Below, one piece after another: positions 22,981-37,740 of a DNA stretch of 64,000 nucleotides. The notes below the pieces were generated by a model. It saw only the letters and a list, made by a program, of their open reading frames with translations, had not been told where the DNA came from and did not search any database. Origin of the DNA: Patagioenas fasciata (taxonomy: Eukaryota > Chordata > Aves > Columbiformes > Columbidae); contig NC_092520.1 of NCBI RefSeq assembly GCF_037038585.1, positions 148,551,104 to 148,615,103 of the forward strand, given 5' to 3'. Numbering within the stretch: position 1 is the first letter of the stretch; each line of letters opens with the position of its first letter. The position numbers were made by a program, and so were the translations under genes.

Positions 22981-25900
22981 GCGTTGTAGTTCCATCTGTT
23001 CCATATCTTGATAGAAAGATAAGTTATACTTTGAAGAGCAGCTGTTACAGATTCTGCCTTATCCACAACAAATCTGAAGCACTCTGATTCCCCTTATGTC
23101 CCACTAAGTCAGGGTCTGACTGGAGATGTACACATTACAAGCTCTCCCCTCTGCACAGATGCACAAGGACTTCTGGCATAGAAACAACACAATATCACCA
23201 AAAAAACCATAAAAATTAAAAAATCTTTATGTTCTGCCCTGATTAAGGAAAAACTACAAATGAATTAAAGCATTCATCATTCAGTCCTGTTTTTGCATTG
23301 GACTTGATTCACATAAACATCCAAAATGGAGTCACTGCCCACCCTCACAGAGCAGAGGCTTTTCTAATACCAAAATAAAATAAAATAAAATCACTCCCAC
23401 CTAAATGCAGATGACAACAGCACACAGTCCTCATGGCTAAAAAGGCTGGATTTGATTGAAGCGTGAAGAAGGTCTGGAGATAATAACATCTGCTAACACA
23501 GATCTTACCACCACCACACCTATGCTTGAGCCCTTTTGCGATTCATCATCACAGAGTAGGAATTTCTCTATTTGCTCTGCAGTCTCTTTTAAATAATTTA
23601 TAGCATACACTTTTGCATGCAGTTGCTTCAATACTTTACTTCCATAGCTGTTTTTATTCTGCCTCAAGTATATTCATCTCCGATGTAAATAAAAGCCAAC
23701 TTTAAACAGATAAGTAGTCCCAACAGAATTTCCCACAACAGCTTGCAGTTTTATGTGGACATTTTGGCAATGCTACTGATTGCATTTTGTCACAGCAGGG
23801 TAGCAGGAATAAACTCATGGTAGTTTTGCTTAGCAAGTAGTGGTAACATCAGCTACAATGATGAACACTTGGCAAATAATCAAGTTCTGTACTTAAGATC
23901 TTATTGGACTGCTTGATATGCAAAATACATTTCCAAAAAAAAAATACTGGTTTTATGAAGTAATAATTAAATACTTTTGTCAACTATCTCTCCCTGACTT
24001 TAATCTTTAAACTGATGGGACAGTAAATGCAGAAAAATCAATGAGTGTGCATCATGAGGAATAAATAAATATCCAAGAACTGCTAGAAAGGAGTTAATTA
24101 CTGCTTGTGGAAGCAGTATGCTTTGGATATGGTTTCTCTAGAGCTGCACTAATGATTTAGAAATTAATGTATAAAGGTTCAGTCAATCACTCTTCCCAAA
24201 TCATAAACAACCTATTTACAATCCTGGCTGCAAGACTGACATTGCTGAGAGGCAGAAATCAGAGCAAGGTAAAGGGGATGGACTGGCAGCCATGATCTCA
24301 ACCACCACGTCTCCAGCCTTTTCAGAATACAAGTTTTCTGACTTTTTTTTTTTTCATGTGTAGAGAGCTTAACCTGCACCAGAGAGGAGGCTGCCAATAT
24401 CACTGAAAATAAGAACGTGCCTTCACAGATAACACTTTCAAGAAGGAAAAATGTGGGCCATACAATTGATAATGATGCTCCCCAGGAACATCGGAGGGAC
24501 CATAGCACATGTGAGATGTTGTAAGGAGCCACTGAAGGAGGAATGTTGTTTTTACAACTGATCTGGCACCTGAACCCAGTGTGGGGGGGAAGGACTGAGA
24601 AACATCAGACTATAAATCCTTAATGTAAAACAAAGTCTCTTCGAACTAATCCCAGAATGCATACTGATTCCTGTATTTAAAAAAAATAATAATAATCTAG
24701 GGGGAAGGGTAGCCAAAGAGCCAGGAATTCATATTTTAAATAAATTGATAAGGTGAAGGTGGTTGTTAGAATGAGATAGGTAAACTGAGACAGGCGTTGG
24801 GTAGTCTGTAAACCCTGCAGTACCCAACCAGTGGGCAACCAGGGAGGGAAGTTGTGTTCAGGATTCAGGAGGGATAAAAAGGGCTTTTTGTCTGGCATGA
24901 TGTGCATCTCACCTGTGCAGTCAATCACTTCATGATATAGGTGAAATATAGCAAGCATTTATGCAGATCAGACCCAGATTACTGCTTCATTTACACTCAG
25001 TGATTTTTATTAAATATTTTTGGAAGGAAATAATTCTGTACTCAGCAACATTGCCAGTAACAAAAGTATCACTTCAGTAAAAAAAGGAATTCCAAACAAA
25101 AACATCAAAACTGCAGAATGGGAAGAAAAAAAAAAATCACTGCCTACTGTTATTACTCTAATATACTGTGCAATGCTATTAATCATTCAAATAACCACGT
25201 TATATTAGGAGCACTACAGAAAGCATCTTGTTAGTATCGGGGAACCATTACATCTCCCAAAATCAAATCAGAATATACTGAAGTTTTGAACCCGCCAGTG
25301 TGAAAACCCCTTTTGCTGCAGCTGAAGAGGAAGTGTGCTACTTCCACTTGAGATAATATCAGTTTATTAAATTAATGCCCCTCCTGTTTATTGCAACAGA
25401 AGTTACACACATATCAATGTCTTCTGTTTGTGTTGCTATTGAAACCCTTTGAAGCTTTGTTGTACACCAAACTGCTTCAAAAAGATGCACAAAGACAAAA
25501 AGAGTATTTTTCCATTCAGTATACACACATGACTGCTGCACACACTTAATTATATTTTTAATGTTAATGATATTTGGCGGACAGGCATAAAATTGCTAGT
25601 GTGAAAAGGTGTACCCTGGGTCACACACCTTTAACCTCCAGGACTTCCATAAGGATCTGAAACACAGAGAGACAGCAGCACTTTGACTTCTAACTGATCA
25701 ACAGCGCGTGACATTAGAAACTAATAACTAATTAGTTTCCAGTTAAACTGTTTACATCCTTTCCGAAGCAAAACAACTGTAACATTTTATCTTGTTTTAG
25801 CAGAAATTACTATTAACAGGATATACTAAGAGGCATCTTAGTTAACATTGCATGTTTAATTCAATGACAGATTTGAAAACTAGATTTCAAAACAAACAAA

Positions 25901-27520
25901 CAAACCCCCACCACCAAACAAAATACCCACAAGGCATATGTGATTTGAACTGCTACGGTCTAATTGCAAAGCCCATTAGCTATAGACCTAAAAACGTACT
26001 AGGATTTTCACACTGCTTGTTAACAAATTAGGCAGTTAGCTTTTTAGCCTGTGGGCTAAACTGCACCCACATCCGGCTGGTAACATCTGCAATGATGTTT
26101 GATTTAAAGAAAAAAAAAAATCAAAAAAGGTGATAGTTGAATTGAATATGCTGTTAAAACATGAAGATTAGCCACTCCAGAGCCTAGTCAGAGGTGCTCA
26201 ATAAATGCAGGTTGAGTTTCAGGGAGAACAATTGCACATGTTGCCATTCACCGAGTGATACACAGTGGTAGCCAAACCCGCACACACCAAAAGCACTTGC
26301 ATTTAGTGGATGGTCATTCCCATGGGATTGGTAGGGCAACACAGACCATTACAACTAGTACATTCCCTTGCAAATAAAATATTCAATGTGGCAACACTTA
26401 GCCAGCTGCCAGCCAGATTCCTTCTCTGAGCCATCTCAATATATAACTACTAGTATTCCAAGTGATAAATAACCACCATAGGTTCATAAAGTATACATAT
26501 TTATTTCTGCTTCCACCTCATTCTTCAGTTCAGGCAGGGAAGCAATTTCTCCCATGCAAACAGTCACTTACAAAAGATCTTCCCCAAGGACTCATGACAC
26601 TTTCCAATTAATTGTTTCATCCCAAGCCCCTTACAGGCAAATTCCCCTTGAGTCAAACAGGAGACCTCAGCTGGACTATTATTTCTTTCCTCCTGTGTAG
26701 TCTCTTGACAGACAGCACAACGGAGTTGTTATGCCTTCAGTATATCTGAATGGGAATTTCCTCAAGCCTGAGTGAGTTTATTGTCCACTTGCGTAAGTAC
26801 ACTTATGCTTTGGCTGGTGATGACCACAAGCCTTTTACCCTAGAATGACTGTCTTCTAAACTTACAGGCCATTTTCCCCCATCTGTCTTCCTCTTGCATG
26901 AGATTACGCAGCACTCTTTGTTTTAAAGTTTTCTCCTCCTCTCTCCATATATCAAAGAAAATACCACAAATGTATCACACCCCTCTCCATACAAGCTTTC
27001 TTCAAACAGGACAGACATTGTGATGGAGTTCCTGTGATTACAAGTCAGAAAGCTTTTCCTTGTTGGGAAATGTGATCCTTCTAGAGTCCTACATTCACTT
27101 TTTGAGGGCAAATGGTATGACTAGAACTAAGTGATGGTGGTGAGGTGTGAATAGTTAAGTTTAAAGTAAAATATTGTTTTGAATAAATGAAAAATAGTTT
27201 TTTCACGAAAATCCCAAACCTAACATTTATATGCTTGCCTATACAAGAATATTTATTCTGTTCCTAAAGTTAAACACATATTTGAATTTGTTTCCAAACA
27301 GATAGCATTTTTATCTTTTAAATTAGAGATTTCTCAACCTGCAGTTTCTTGATATTGGAAAAAGTATTTCAGCAAAAATTAATTTTCTTTTTTTCCTAAA
27401 AAACCCCAACACACTTCGTCTGTTAGATCAACAATTTTCACCATTAGGTCATACCCTGAAGAGCTGTAAAATTTCAGGGACAAAAGTTGTCTCCTGTTTC
27501 TGTACCTGCACAATGTTTAG
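22981..27520. other. Intron 1, mostly unique
   Basis: This is AT-rich with the AAAAT microsatellite near 23380 and scattered homopolymer A runs (23936-23944, 26107-26119). No exon or large repeat is recognised. Confidence 0.55.
23372..23391 (+). repeat. (AAAAT)n microsatellite
   Basis: Four consecutive AAAAT pentamers are present. Confidence 0.85.
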
Positions 27521-28195
27521 ATCGCAGAATCACAGAATGGTTGGGGTTAGAAGAGACCTCTGGTGATCATCTAGTCCAACCCACCTGCTAAAGCAGGTTC
27601 CCCTACAGTAGACTGCACAGGAATGTGTCCAGGTGGGTTTTGAATGTCTCCAGAGAAGGAGACTCCACAGCCTCTCTGGGCAGCCTGTTCCAGTGTTCTG
27701 GCACCCTCAAGGTAACTAAGTCTCTCCTCATATTCAGATGAAACCTCCTGTGCTTCAGTCTGCATCTGATGCCCCTCATCCTATCGTTGGGCACCACTGA
27801 AAGGACTCTGGTCCCATCCTCTTGACACACACCCTTGGGATATTTACAAGCACTGATGAGATCCCCTCTCAGCCTTCTCTTCTCCAGGCTGAACAGACCC
27901 AGCTCTCTCAGTCTTTTCTCATAAGAAAGGTTCTACAGACCCCTAATCACCTTCATAACCTGTCGCTGGACTCCCTCCAGTAATTCCTTGTCCTTCTTAA
28001 ACTGGTGAGCCCAAAACTAGATGGAGTATTCCAGATGCAGCCTCACCAGGGCAGAGGGGAAGGACAAGCTCCCTCGACTTGCTGGTCACACTTTTCTTTA
28101 TGCACCCTGGAATACCATTGGCCTTCTTGGCCACAAGGGCACATTGCTGATTTATGATCAACCTCTTGTCAATCACATCAGTTAGATCCTACTCC
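27521..28195 (-). mobile_element. CR1 LINE 3' portion
   Basis: This is a minus-strand CR1. Its plus-strand reading begins with the CAGAATCACAGAATGG terminus and 'catctagtccaacccacctgc', then the ORF2 C-terminal segment read in reverse ([20 protein letters not shown] at about 27649-27708). It continues through 'ctgaacagacccagctctctcag' into the region before the reverse-transcriptase end near 'ttgtcaatcaca'. Several disruptions show that it is not coding-competent. It lies in the gene's orientation within intron 1. Confidence 0.94.
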
Positions 28196-30289
28196 ACTGC
28201 CAAGACTCATATGGGCCACTGTAACACAAATAACAGAGAATTATGATAACATATACCTTCTCAAGCAGAAGACAGTAGGTATGCAATAAGGAGATACTCA
28301 CCTACAGTGGAGGTGGGTGACCTCTGACTCACACAATCCATAACTCCCTTAGCTAACCTCTACAGAGACCACAGCAAAATAGCCCCATCATGGTGCTGAC
28401 AGCCTGTTGATACAACTCAGGCAAAGCGCAGAACAGCAAATGACATCTCCTTCATGAGGTGATGATCCAACATTAGAGCAGTAACATGTTTAGCCTCAGA
28501 AAGGTGGTGTGACTGGCCATACCAAGCTCACAAGCATCAGCTAATGACTCTGATCACGTCACTCAGTGGCCAACATGTACCATTCAAATGACATTATGCC
28601 ACTGGGAGCCAGTGCAAAGTTGGACCACCATCAGCTGGTGAGAGACGTTTCAGAAGCATCTGCTGCCACGTGAGGTGCCACCACCCAAGCCATCATTTAC
28701 ACTAGCGGAAGAGTCTATTTTCCACCACCTGTTAACTGCCACATTTTTGTTTTCACCACGAGATACCTAACAACAGCAAAGGCCCTGAGTTTTTACTCCA
28801 GGACAGACTCAGTAAAGGTATGATGGTAGGTTATTACCCAGGAATAACATTCACAGATGCCCTCCACTTAGAATCTGATAGCATCCTGTTGATCACCTCT
28901 GTTACCCTAACTGTTCATTTTTATTTACAGTTCCTCAGGTTGGTGAGATTGAGGCCCTTAAGCAAAGGCAAATGTTGCACTGCACCTCACTAAGATATTA
29001 ACAGCCAAATGCTGAGCCTTTAGCCTGAAGGAGGTTAATGCAAATATAATGCAAGCCTTGCTCCTATTCATTTCTTCTCAGAACAACAGAAAATGGCTGC
29101 TTAAGAAATGGCACATTCAGTTACTATAGTTCTCAACTTTGGCAAACTTGATCTGAAACAAATAAGATTCCAATTCAAAATAATTTTGCATCTTATAAGC
29201 ACCGGTGAACTGTTGTGAGCACACTTGCTCATTAAAGAGCTGAAAGAACCATTCTAAACCTTCACTCAATCTCCTCTCCTTCTCAAAAAACGATGATTCT
29301 CACTCACCCCTAAAAAAAAGGGATAGCAGAGGGCCCATTCTGAAGTAGTTACCTGGTCAGGCCACTCTCCTGTACCACCAGGCTGGCACTTTGCTTAATT
29401 TCGAAATACTTAACTCCACACCTTTCAGATGACCTGCAAGGGATGTACCCATTATGGTATTAGCTCGAGTGACACTTCTCCCTCTTTTTTTTTTTAATGA
29501 ACTTAATTGCTCAGAATACTCAGATTTGCCCCAATTTAAGCTACCATGCTCACAAAACAGAATTTCTCTACCCAAATAGCCCTAGTTAACTCTTGCTCAA
29601 TGTTTTAGATTAACATCCAAATTCATTAAATGTATGCACACACACACACAGACACATGCCACCACCCCCGTCTTAAAGCAGATTCAGTTAAGTAGTACCC
29701 AAAAAGCTGTTTCCTCTCCTTAGCTTAGGTTAAGCAACTTAGAATACTGTACTTTCAGTGATATGATTGTGAAGATAAATATACTACTGTTGGGGTTTGT
29801 GCAGGTGTTTACTTTTTTAAACTCATTGGGTTCCTTTATAAAAGAAACTCTGCAACCTTGGAATTCTCTACAACATACAGCATTTTTAAAAAACTCTGGG
29901 GAAAAGGAGGAAAAAACAAACAAGCAAGCAAAAAACAAACCACAGAAATCATTATCTGCAGCTATGCAATAAGAAAGAATGGAGATATGAATCAGTATTT
30001 TTCACACTGCCATTTGAAAGGTTTTGCTATCAGACTCATCCCATTATATCTCAAAGATACGAAGCAGTTAATCTTTTCCTAATTCATTCTTTTTAAGAGC
30101 AATTTAAAAGCCTAGAAATTGGCTGTCAAAATCTTCATATTTCCGTAATTTCATAGTATTATCCAGATAAAATTGCATAACTGCAGGCAGATAATATGAT
30201 ATACAAGAGATAAAACAACGAGTCAAATATGCCTTTTCATTAAACTTCCACCACCATTTTCTGCTGAAGAGTAGAGACTGCAAAGTCTG
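28196..30289. other. Intron 1, unclassified
   Basis: The part at 28200-29040 is less AT-rich than its neighbours and could be an old undiagnosed repeat; nothing in it was recognised. A CA microsatellite lies at 29636-29651. Confidence 0.5.
29636..29651 (+). repeat. (CA)n microsatellite
   Basis: This is a short CA run followed by GACACA. Confidence 0.8.
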
Positions 30290-30985
30290 TTTCTAATTAA
30301 CGAAGTCCAGGTCTGGCACTATTCAGTATTTTTATGAATAATGTTGGCAGCTACAAAAGCTCCGAAGAGAAATGAGACATGGTAGAGGATGAGCAATTCA
30401 GCACAAATCTCAATATGATTCCATGTCAGAAAAGAGCAAATGCAATCCTCAGGTGTATAGAATGGAATTAAGAAGCAAGAATACAATTTTTCTCCTCAAG
30501 TAAGGTATTAGCTACATTGATGCTGGATTAACTGAGAGTTCAAATAACTCATTTATTTTAAAGGACAGCAAAAATTTAGAGATGATGCTGAGAATTACAA
30601 TACTCTCTCAAGGTTATATGAAAACTCAGTATTGAGGGTAACAGGCTCACTCTGTTTAGCAGATGAAAGGCAATGGTCAGGCGACTTGACTACGACATCT
30701 GAAAAAAAAAATCACCTCAGGCAGAAAGTGTTATGTCCTTGGGGCTTTTTATTCAAGGAGAGAAAAGCATAGAAAGGAACTTGCAGCTAGAATTTAAAAC
30801 CAAACACATTGAAATCTAAGATTAATTACAGATTTTTTTTTTAATCATAGAGGGAGTTTACTACTGAAATTAATTGCCAAAGAAATGGTAGAGCCTGCCT
30901 TTTGATGTCTTCACATCCAGACTGGATGCCTTTTCAGAAGATGCCCACAAGACAAATGCAAAACACAGGGTTCAGCACAGAGCTA
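30290..30985 (+). mobile_element. Ancient decayed CR1-like LINE
   Basis: The plus-strand relic includes 'ctggcactattcagtatttt' followed by 'tatgaataatg' (family motif GPVLFNIFINDL). It also has 'agagcaaatgcaatcctcag', an RGDLTT-like block near 30680 and 'gccaaagaaatggtagagcc'. The block 'cacatccagactggatgcc' is a typical CR1 ORF2 C-terminal and 3' segment. The frames are destroyed. An A-rich stretch at 30702-30711 and a T-run at 30832-30842 look like later expansions. Confidence 0.7.
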
Positions 30986-31564
30986 ATAGGAGTGTTATAC
31001 TCCAGCGCTTATTCCAGAGATCACACTATGCAAACCATAAGCGCTTTTTACCCTGCAGATCTATTAATTTGTTCATCCAGCCAAGAGCAATTCTGAATAG
31101 TGTATCTGTAAGCACTTTAGATGGGGATTTGCCTTCCCTAACATCAAGTCATCTAGAAGTTTGTCGTCCAACCTAAACACTCCAGTAGCTCCTCTCAGTG
31201 AAGGCACTTCCAGAAGTGACCTCTTGCAGTCTGTCTGTCCCCCTCCCTCTATTAGATAAGAAGGGAGCCCCAAAGGCTACAGTGCTTCACACATGGGTGG
31301 CAGAAGGTCAGAAAGATGAATCCAAACTTTCATGACAGTACATAGCACTAATAAAGACAAAAGCACAAATTGGCTACTCAGATTCTGGAAATGTAATCTC
31401 AGTCTGGCTTAAATCAGGAGGAGATTTGCCTTTGGCTTCAGTGACTCTAGGACTTTTGTCCCTGCTATGAGTTACCTCCATGGCAGTCGCACCTACTAGT
31501 CTTTGAGTCAATGCCTGGGATCCAACAGAGCTGGGTGTTCCTTGGAGAACCCCCCCCCAGCTCC

Positions 31565-31730
31565 AGGGGGTTCAGGGTCCAAAACAAGGACAAGAGAGAT
31601 ACATGGGGCTGTTGGAGAGCGAAGGGAAATGGCCAGAAAGTAATGGTCAGAGCTGCTTGCTGATGTGTTAGACACGGTGTTCAAACAGCACCAGAGCGAC
31701 TCCAAAGAAACGTTCTGTGGAAAGAACTGA
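31565..31730 (+). mobile_element. Possible decayed CR1 fragment
   Basis: A weak plus-strand resemblance to the CR1 'ggacatggagctgttggagagagtcc' region is seen around 31585-31620 ('atacatggggctgttggaga'). The resemblance fades on both sides. This is a low-confidence call. Confidence 0.35.
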
Positions 31731-33516
31731 GAGGAAGACTATGAGATTCCTCATAGAGGTGTACAGAACATCTCCCCCAAACGCATGTAGTGAATTCACC
31801 TTACAAGGCATTACTCATTAAAGTAAAAATAATACTTCACCATCATGCAATTTCAATTTATTTTTCAATGACAGATTTAAATATTTAACATGTGTAGGAG
31901 AGCACAATTGAACAAAGTGCTTCCTTACTAAGGAAATTCATATCAGTAACCTATGGTAATGTTGCAACATGACAGCTCATTTTCTGATGGGCTATCACCA
32001 CGGCACAGATTTCCAGCTTAACAGCTAGATAAGACTTTTTTTAATGATCCAACAATCCAAAGAAAATCCAACAAGAGACACCATGTAATTCCACTCCCCC
32101 TTAGCATTTCTTACGTTAAAGAACTAACTCCTATAAGAACCTGAGATACTAAAAGCAAAACTTTAAATATGCCTTTACTTACGCAAAAATAGCTAGTGAA
32201 TAAATATTTTATCTTCTAAAATAATCCCATGATTTTATTTGCCACTAAAGTAGTCTCTGAATACAAGCCAAAGAAATATTTTGGAAAGTCTAGACAGCTG
32301 TGCATGATGCAGTTTTCCAGAAATTCAGTCCAAACACTTGAGAGATAAAAGCCTAGGAAATGGAAAAGGGGGCAGAGAAATTAAGAAATTAAGAGAAGAG
32401 ACTAAAATGACACAGCAGGAAAAATGGACAGATTATGCACATGCATCAGCAATTAGTTGTGATTTAAAACTTTGTAAGAAGCTTGTCTTGTATGATGATT
32501 ACAGATAATTTTAAAGACAGATACAGGGCAGTACACATTTGAAAAAGGACACATGAGACAACTTCCTCAGGCCAAAGAGAGACAAGTGAAACAAGGTCTA
32601 AAACCTGAAAATCATTGTTTTCTGTTAAACCCAGTTCTGTTAACAGTCACAGCATGGCTGGTTTTGAGGGTACATTTCTGCATTCATGCAGGGAGAGCTC
32701 CTTAAATTTTAGCCCCTGAGCTTTGGGATACAGCTTCAATAGAAAAAAAGAAATCTCACAACAATACATACACACACAAAAATAATTCTACATTCTGTTC
32801 TTTGAATCTTTTCAAGCTACAAATGTATTTTTTTATTTTCAAAGAATGACAAGCTGGCATTGAGCAGATGATCTCTCGCCTTTTGAGAGGCAGGAAAAAA
32901 TAGACAACACAGTAAACAATCTTGAAATACAAACAAATCTGAGATTTAAAAAATTGCATTCTAAATGGTATTTAGCAAAACCTTCTATAACTAAAATGAA
33001 AACAGGATGAATTTGCATTTAATTCACAGTATTAGTGGTCTTCCTAGTGCCTAATGACATTTTAATCTAAGCAATAATTCGGAAGAACAATTTCACTTTA
33101 CGTTTTTATTATCAGTTTGATGCATGCAGGCAAGTAGTAAGGACAGGAGTAAAGTTTTGAGCTTTGCTACAGACTAGTCTAAAATACAGGTTTAATTAAT
33201 GGAAAATGAGACAAAGCCATAACCTGGTAGTATCATTTCTATGAAGAAAACCATGTCTTATCAAGAATTAATTTTTTAAATAAAAATAGGTGTTGATATG
33301 ACTACAGAACAGTTTTTTCAGCATATTCTCCATTTAATCAGAGCCACTAGTACAGACATTTGCAGCTGGGCAAAAGCTCTAAATATTTGTAAGCACTCAC
33401 CCCTGTTTTCTTTCATGAAAACCATCATGACCCTAACAGCCCATGCTGCCCTTAAGGCAAGCCTCATGTATTTAATATATACAGGTAGGCAGAAACAAAT
33501 GTAATCATGCCACACA

Positions 33517-33558
33517 TAATAAAAAAAATAAAATAAAATAATAAAAAAAAAATAAAAC
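33517..33558 (+). repeat. A-rich (AAAAT)-like tract
   Basis: This is an interrupted A/T simple repeat with AATAAAAT units. Confidence 0.8.
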
Positions 33559-36500
33559 CACCACAATGTTTAAGCCTAGAAACAAGACTGTTTTATGGCT
33601 GTAACAGACTCTTCATCCTGAAGCATCAGTTGAAATCTCTTTGAAGTTCACCCATGATGAACTGCAAAAGCTGCATCCAGATCCTCATTCAGCCTAAGAG
33701 ATATACATAACCCTAAACCCAAAATGCTACACATTAAACTCAAGGCCCTTTGACCAACTCATCCAACACCTGATGGGATACAGAAGCCTCATCTATTGGA
33801 TTAAGAGAAAAAAAAATTACCACACAGAAGGGAAAGGGAACATGAAACACTGATCCATCAAAGTATTTAGTTTCATACAGTCTTGTGGAATGGGCTATGA
33901 ATGTTGAAATTACTGTACCATCTGACACAAAAATGTCACTAAATTATTAGCGAACAAGCAGGGAAGGCTTTCCGTCTCTCAGCTGTACCATGTGTCTGAC
34001 ACTTGGTTAACCCGTGGGATCAGCCAAGACTGCAGCCAAAATAAAGGCTCAGTTTTGTGCTGAATTACCAAGTCTTTTTCTCTCCCACTGCGACCTCTCC
34101 TACTCTCAGAAAAGAGGATAGAAAAAGCAGTAATTTTAGGATTCCGTGCTTAGAATTTTATGGTAGAGCTACTTATTTAACAGAAAAACATAAGACTTTT
34201 CTAAGTGTCACTCCCAATACTTGCCAATAGATATGAAAGTCACACTGAGTTCACCACTCCCCACACACCCTCAGAAAAAAAGGATTCCAGAAGCTCAATT
34301 ACCACCTCAGTTATATTCCCACAGCTGAGCTTCTAAAATTGTAGAACTGAAGAAACAGCATTATTTAGGACCTTATGTACCTAAACAAGGCTGAAAAGAT
34401 TCTGATGTTTTTCGGGACAGATCAGCAGAAGCAGCACATTTTATACAGCCAGGACAAAGACACATAGCAAAGACAATCACCATTCATAGCTAGGTAGCTC
34501 CCACAGACCTGCAGCTTGTACATGGAGTATTTCTGACCACACTGGAACCAATACAAAACCAGAGAAATACATATGATAAAACTGAAAAATTTTCTCTCAA
34601 GGTAAGCATAGTACAAGCCACAGCCCTAAAAAGTCTCCCCAAGCTTCTCCACACACACCCCACCCTCCTAACCCCTACTACACTGGCACTTACCCAACTG
34701 CAAGCAAAATCCACAGCCTCCACTCTCCTTGGGTACCCCCACTTTTTGTCTTACAGGCAAATAGGTCTTTACAGCTCCAGTACTAATAAAGGAGCATGAC
34801 ATTTGTAAAAGCCCCAGGAGCCCAGCACTGTAACACAGGCAGCCTCAACAACCTTCCCTGCAAGGGTCAGCAAAATGTACAACCTACTGCATTAGTGTAA
34901 ACCCATTTTCACCTGCAACAGGAGCCAATACCCCAGAGTGCAACTCCCTGCCATTGCAGTATCACTTCAGTATCAGGAGGCTGAAGTCCAGCAAAGAAGC
35001 AGAGCAAGCAGCTGGGAGATAGTTTGACACATTTCTTCACTGCGAACATGCCAGGATTGTTTATTTACTTGTTTTAACCTCCCAAGAACATCAAAAACCT
35101 GCAGAATAAACATAACAGACCCCAAGCCAAAGTACACCCTTAATCACAGCTCCTGTGCTGTCAGCTGGCCTGTATCAAGCTGTGCTAGCTTTCAGGGACA
35201 CACAGCTGAACCAGACAGACTGCCTAAAGCCTTCAAAGGCAGCTGCTTTTTACTTTGCATAGTGCTGGAAACATACACATCAAAGCAGTATTTATTAGCT
35301 CTGGTGTGAAATAGCTCCTGGAATATTGCTTAGGATCCACCTATAGTGGAACCTATAACTTTCTAATCAGGATCCACGTGGCTTCACGGTTGCAACCACA
35401 GGACATCCCCACCCCATGAGACCTACCTTCTTTCCCTTCTCCTTTACAGGTAATTTCTTTTATTTCTCACCTGATCCTGTCGCTATGCCAGACCCATAAA
35501 AAAAGGAATCCCCTACATTTCTCTTTTCCACACAATATTTCTAAAACTCCATGATTAAGGATTGTAGACTTTCTGTTTCACATGCTTTTTCCAGAACTGT
35601 ATTAAGGAGTAATCAGGCAACCAGTAGTGGGCAGAGACGAATGGGGAAGGGAAAATCAATAGGTAAAAGCAGTAATCCCTTATTCTGGTATAACAACAGC
35701 AGGAATAATGTGTTTGATCGCAGGCTTAATTATCCCTGTGCTCTTATAGTGGGATTTCAGGGACAATGAAAATACCTGGTCTCTTTGGACTGCCGTAAAT
35801 TTGTTCCCGTAAACCCTGATTGTGCGGAGAAACTGGGTCATCCTGGTTTTCTTCAAATACATCGAAACAGCCTCTCTGAGGTGCTCTTTCTAGAAAAAAA
35901 TGCCATCAAAATTCAATGGCTCTTTAGATGCTGTTTCATGCAAAAGATGGGGGACCCAGCATTAAGAGCACATGAATGACCTGACCTCCAGTAAGACATC
36001 CAGTGATGCAGCAGCAACCACCAGCAGATTTCATGTTTATATGTAGGCATATTCCCCAGATTGTCTCATTGTATGTTTGGCAATAAAACTGTCACTTCAT
36101 GCAATACTGAAACCATATGAATTAAAAATGAGCTTCTTCATGACTGTCTGTGTATACCTATAACAGAGGACGTCAACATTCAGAACTTGTGGGAATGTTT
36201 GTCTAATTCATAAATTATGAACAAGACTACTCTAAGCCAGAGTGATTACTACAGGTATCCAGCACTATGCTGAAATGTAATATGTACATAGAAATGCCTT
36301 ACTAAAATGTCAATATTATAAAGCCTATAATAACTGATTGGATTATTTTGGACAAGAACTTCAGCAAATATGAAACAATGCAGCTTTTTTTGATGGTGAC
36401 AAAGGCAATCCAATTTACCAGCTGTAAACTACAACAGTTTTTCTGAAGCTTTCTAGTCCTCTGTTGCATACATTACATAGCACGATCACCTGCACATCTT

Positions 36501-37740
36501 ATGAAGACTATCATAAAAAATAAAAATTTGCAATGCAGTTCACTTTCATTCACAAGTAACTAAAAATAATTATAGACAAGATAAATATTTTAGAAATATT
36601 TTATGTGATTATGGCCAAAATCAGGAAATTATGGCCAAAACAACAACAAAAAAGTCTGTTGCAGAAGATGGTAATAATCTTTTAATTTGAAATGAACCAC
36701 TACTGGAAACCCTTCCCCCCATGTTTTCTCAGACGACTTTGTACATCTGTTACAAAGAAGGTAAAAACCTGCCCACTTTGAATGACATAGATTTGTAAAC
36801 AGAATTGAGACAATGTCTGGGAAAAAAAACACCTTCCACTGGAACTGAATGGAAATACTGTAATTTATTTTAAATTGGTTTAAGCATAATTTAGAAACTG
36901 TTTCATTTCAGCCAGTTACAGATGCAAGTTTAATTTCTACATCACAGCCAAAATTATTCTGATCACAAATATGGCAGAGCTCACTGCAAATGGTAAGATT
37001 TATACATTCGAGATGCCATCTCATCCCACCTCTTGCTGACATTTATATACCAATATAAATTGCTATACATAGAGACAGAGAGGGCAGTGGAGTTGCTGTT
37101 AATTTGGTTTTGCTCACTTTTGAGGGAAAGAGAACCAACGTTCTGTTTTCCCTCCCTTTGCTCCCAGAGGTCATGGCTCACAGACCCTACAGGTCTCTGT
37201 TCACAGAAGTGGCCAATACAACTCTGTGCAGCTCAGCGGACGGGATGCACGTTACATACACATCCTGCTGTTCTATAGGTATCCATCTACCCTCTTAATG
37301 TTGTCTGTTCCTGTGAGATGACAGGCCTGCATACGGAGAAGTGTTATATTTAGATTACACTTACTACTGGATAAAGTTCAGAGGAAAAATAACTAGCGCA
37401 GCACACTTCACCGAAGATGTGGTTAAACAAATCTTTAGCAATGAGAACATACAAACAAAACCAACTGAATGTACTGGGCTCATCTAACACCTGTCTTCCA
37501 GTTCCAGTTAGTTCAGGAGGTCTCCACAGGTTTTTAAAGTTAATCCTGCTGGGGACAATCCAGTGTGCAGCCTTCCCTGGTGAGACGCTGCTTCTATAAA
37601 GCTGATCTGTGCTTTGCTTTTCTGTTTTATCTTTATGAACACAGTGAAGGAATGTGAATGGAGAAGCAAAGATCCTCCATGGATTTCACTTGTACCCCTG
37701 GAGTTTTAAAGCCAGTTTTAAGAACTCCTTGACTCAGACT

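Larger units (their letters stand above)
30986..37740. other. Intron 1, mostly unique
   Basis: Aside from the weak CR1-like patch at 31565-31730 and the A-rich tract at 33517-33558, I see only AT-rich unique sequence. Confidence 0.55.

Noticed and set aside
19440-23225. Shared string AAACCATAAAAATTAA at about 19441 and 23205
   Set aside because: It is short, A-rich and without flanking similarity, so it is probably coincidence.
28200-29040. Possible retroviral internal fragment
   Set aside because: No gag, pol or env motif can be read on either strand; left as unclassified intron.
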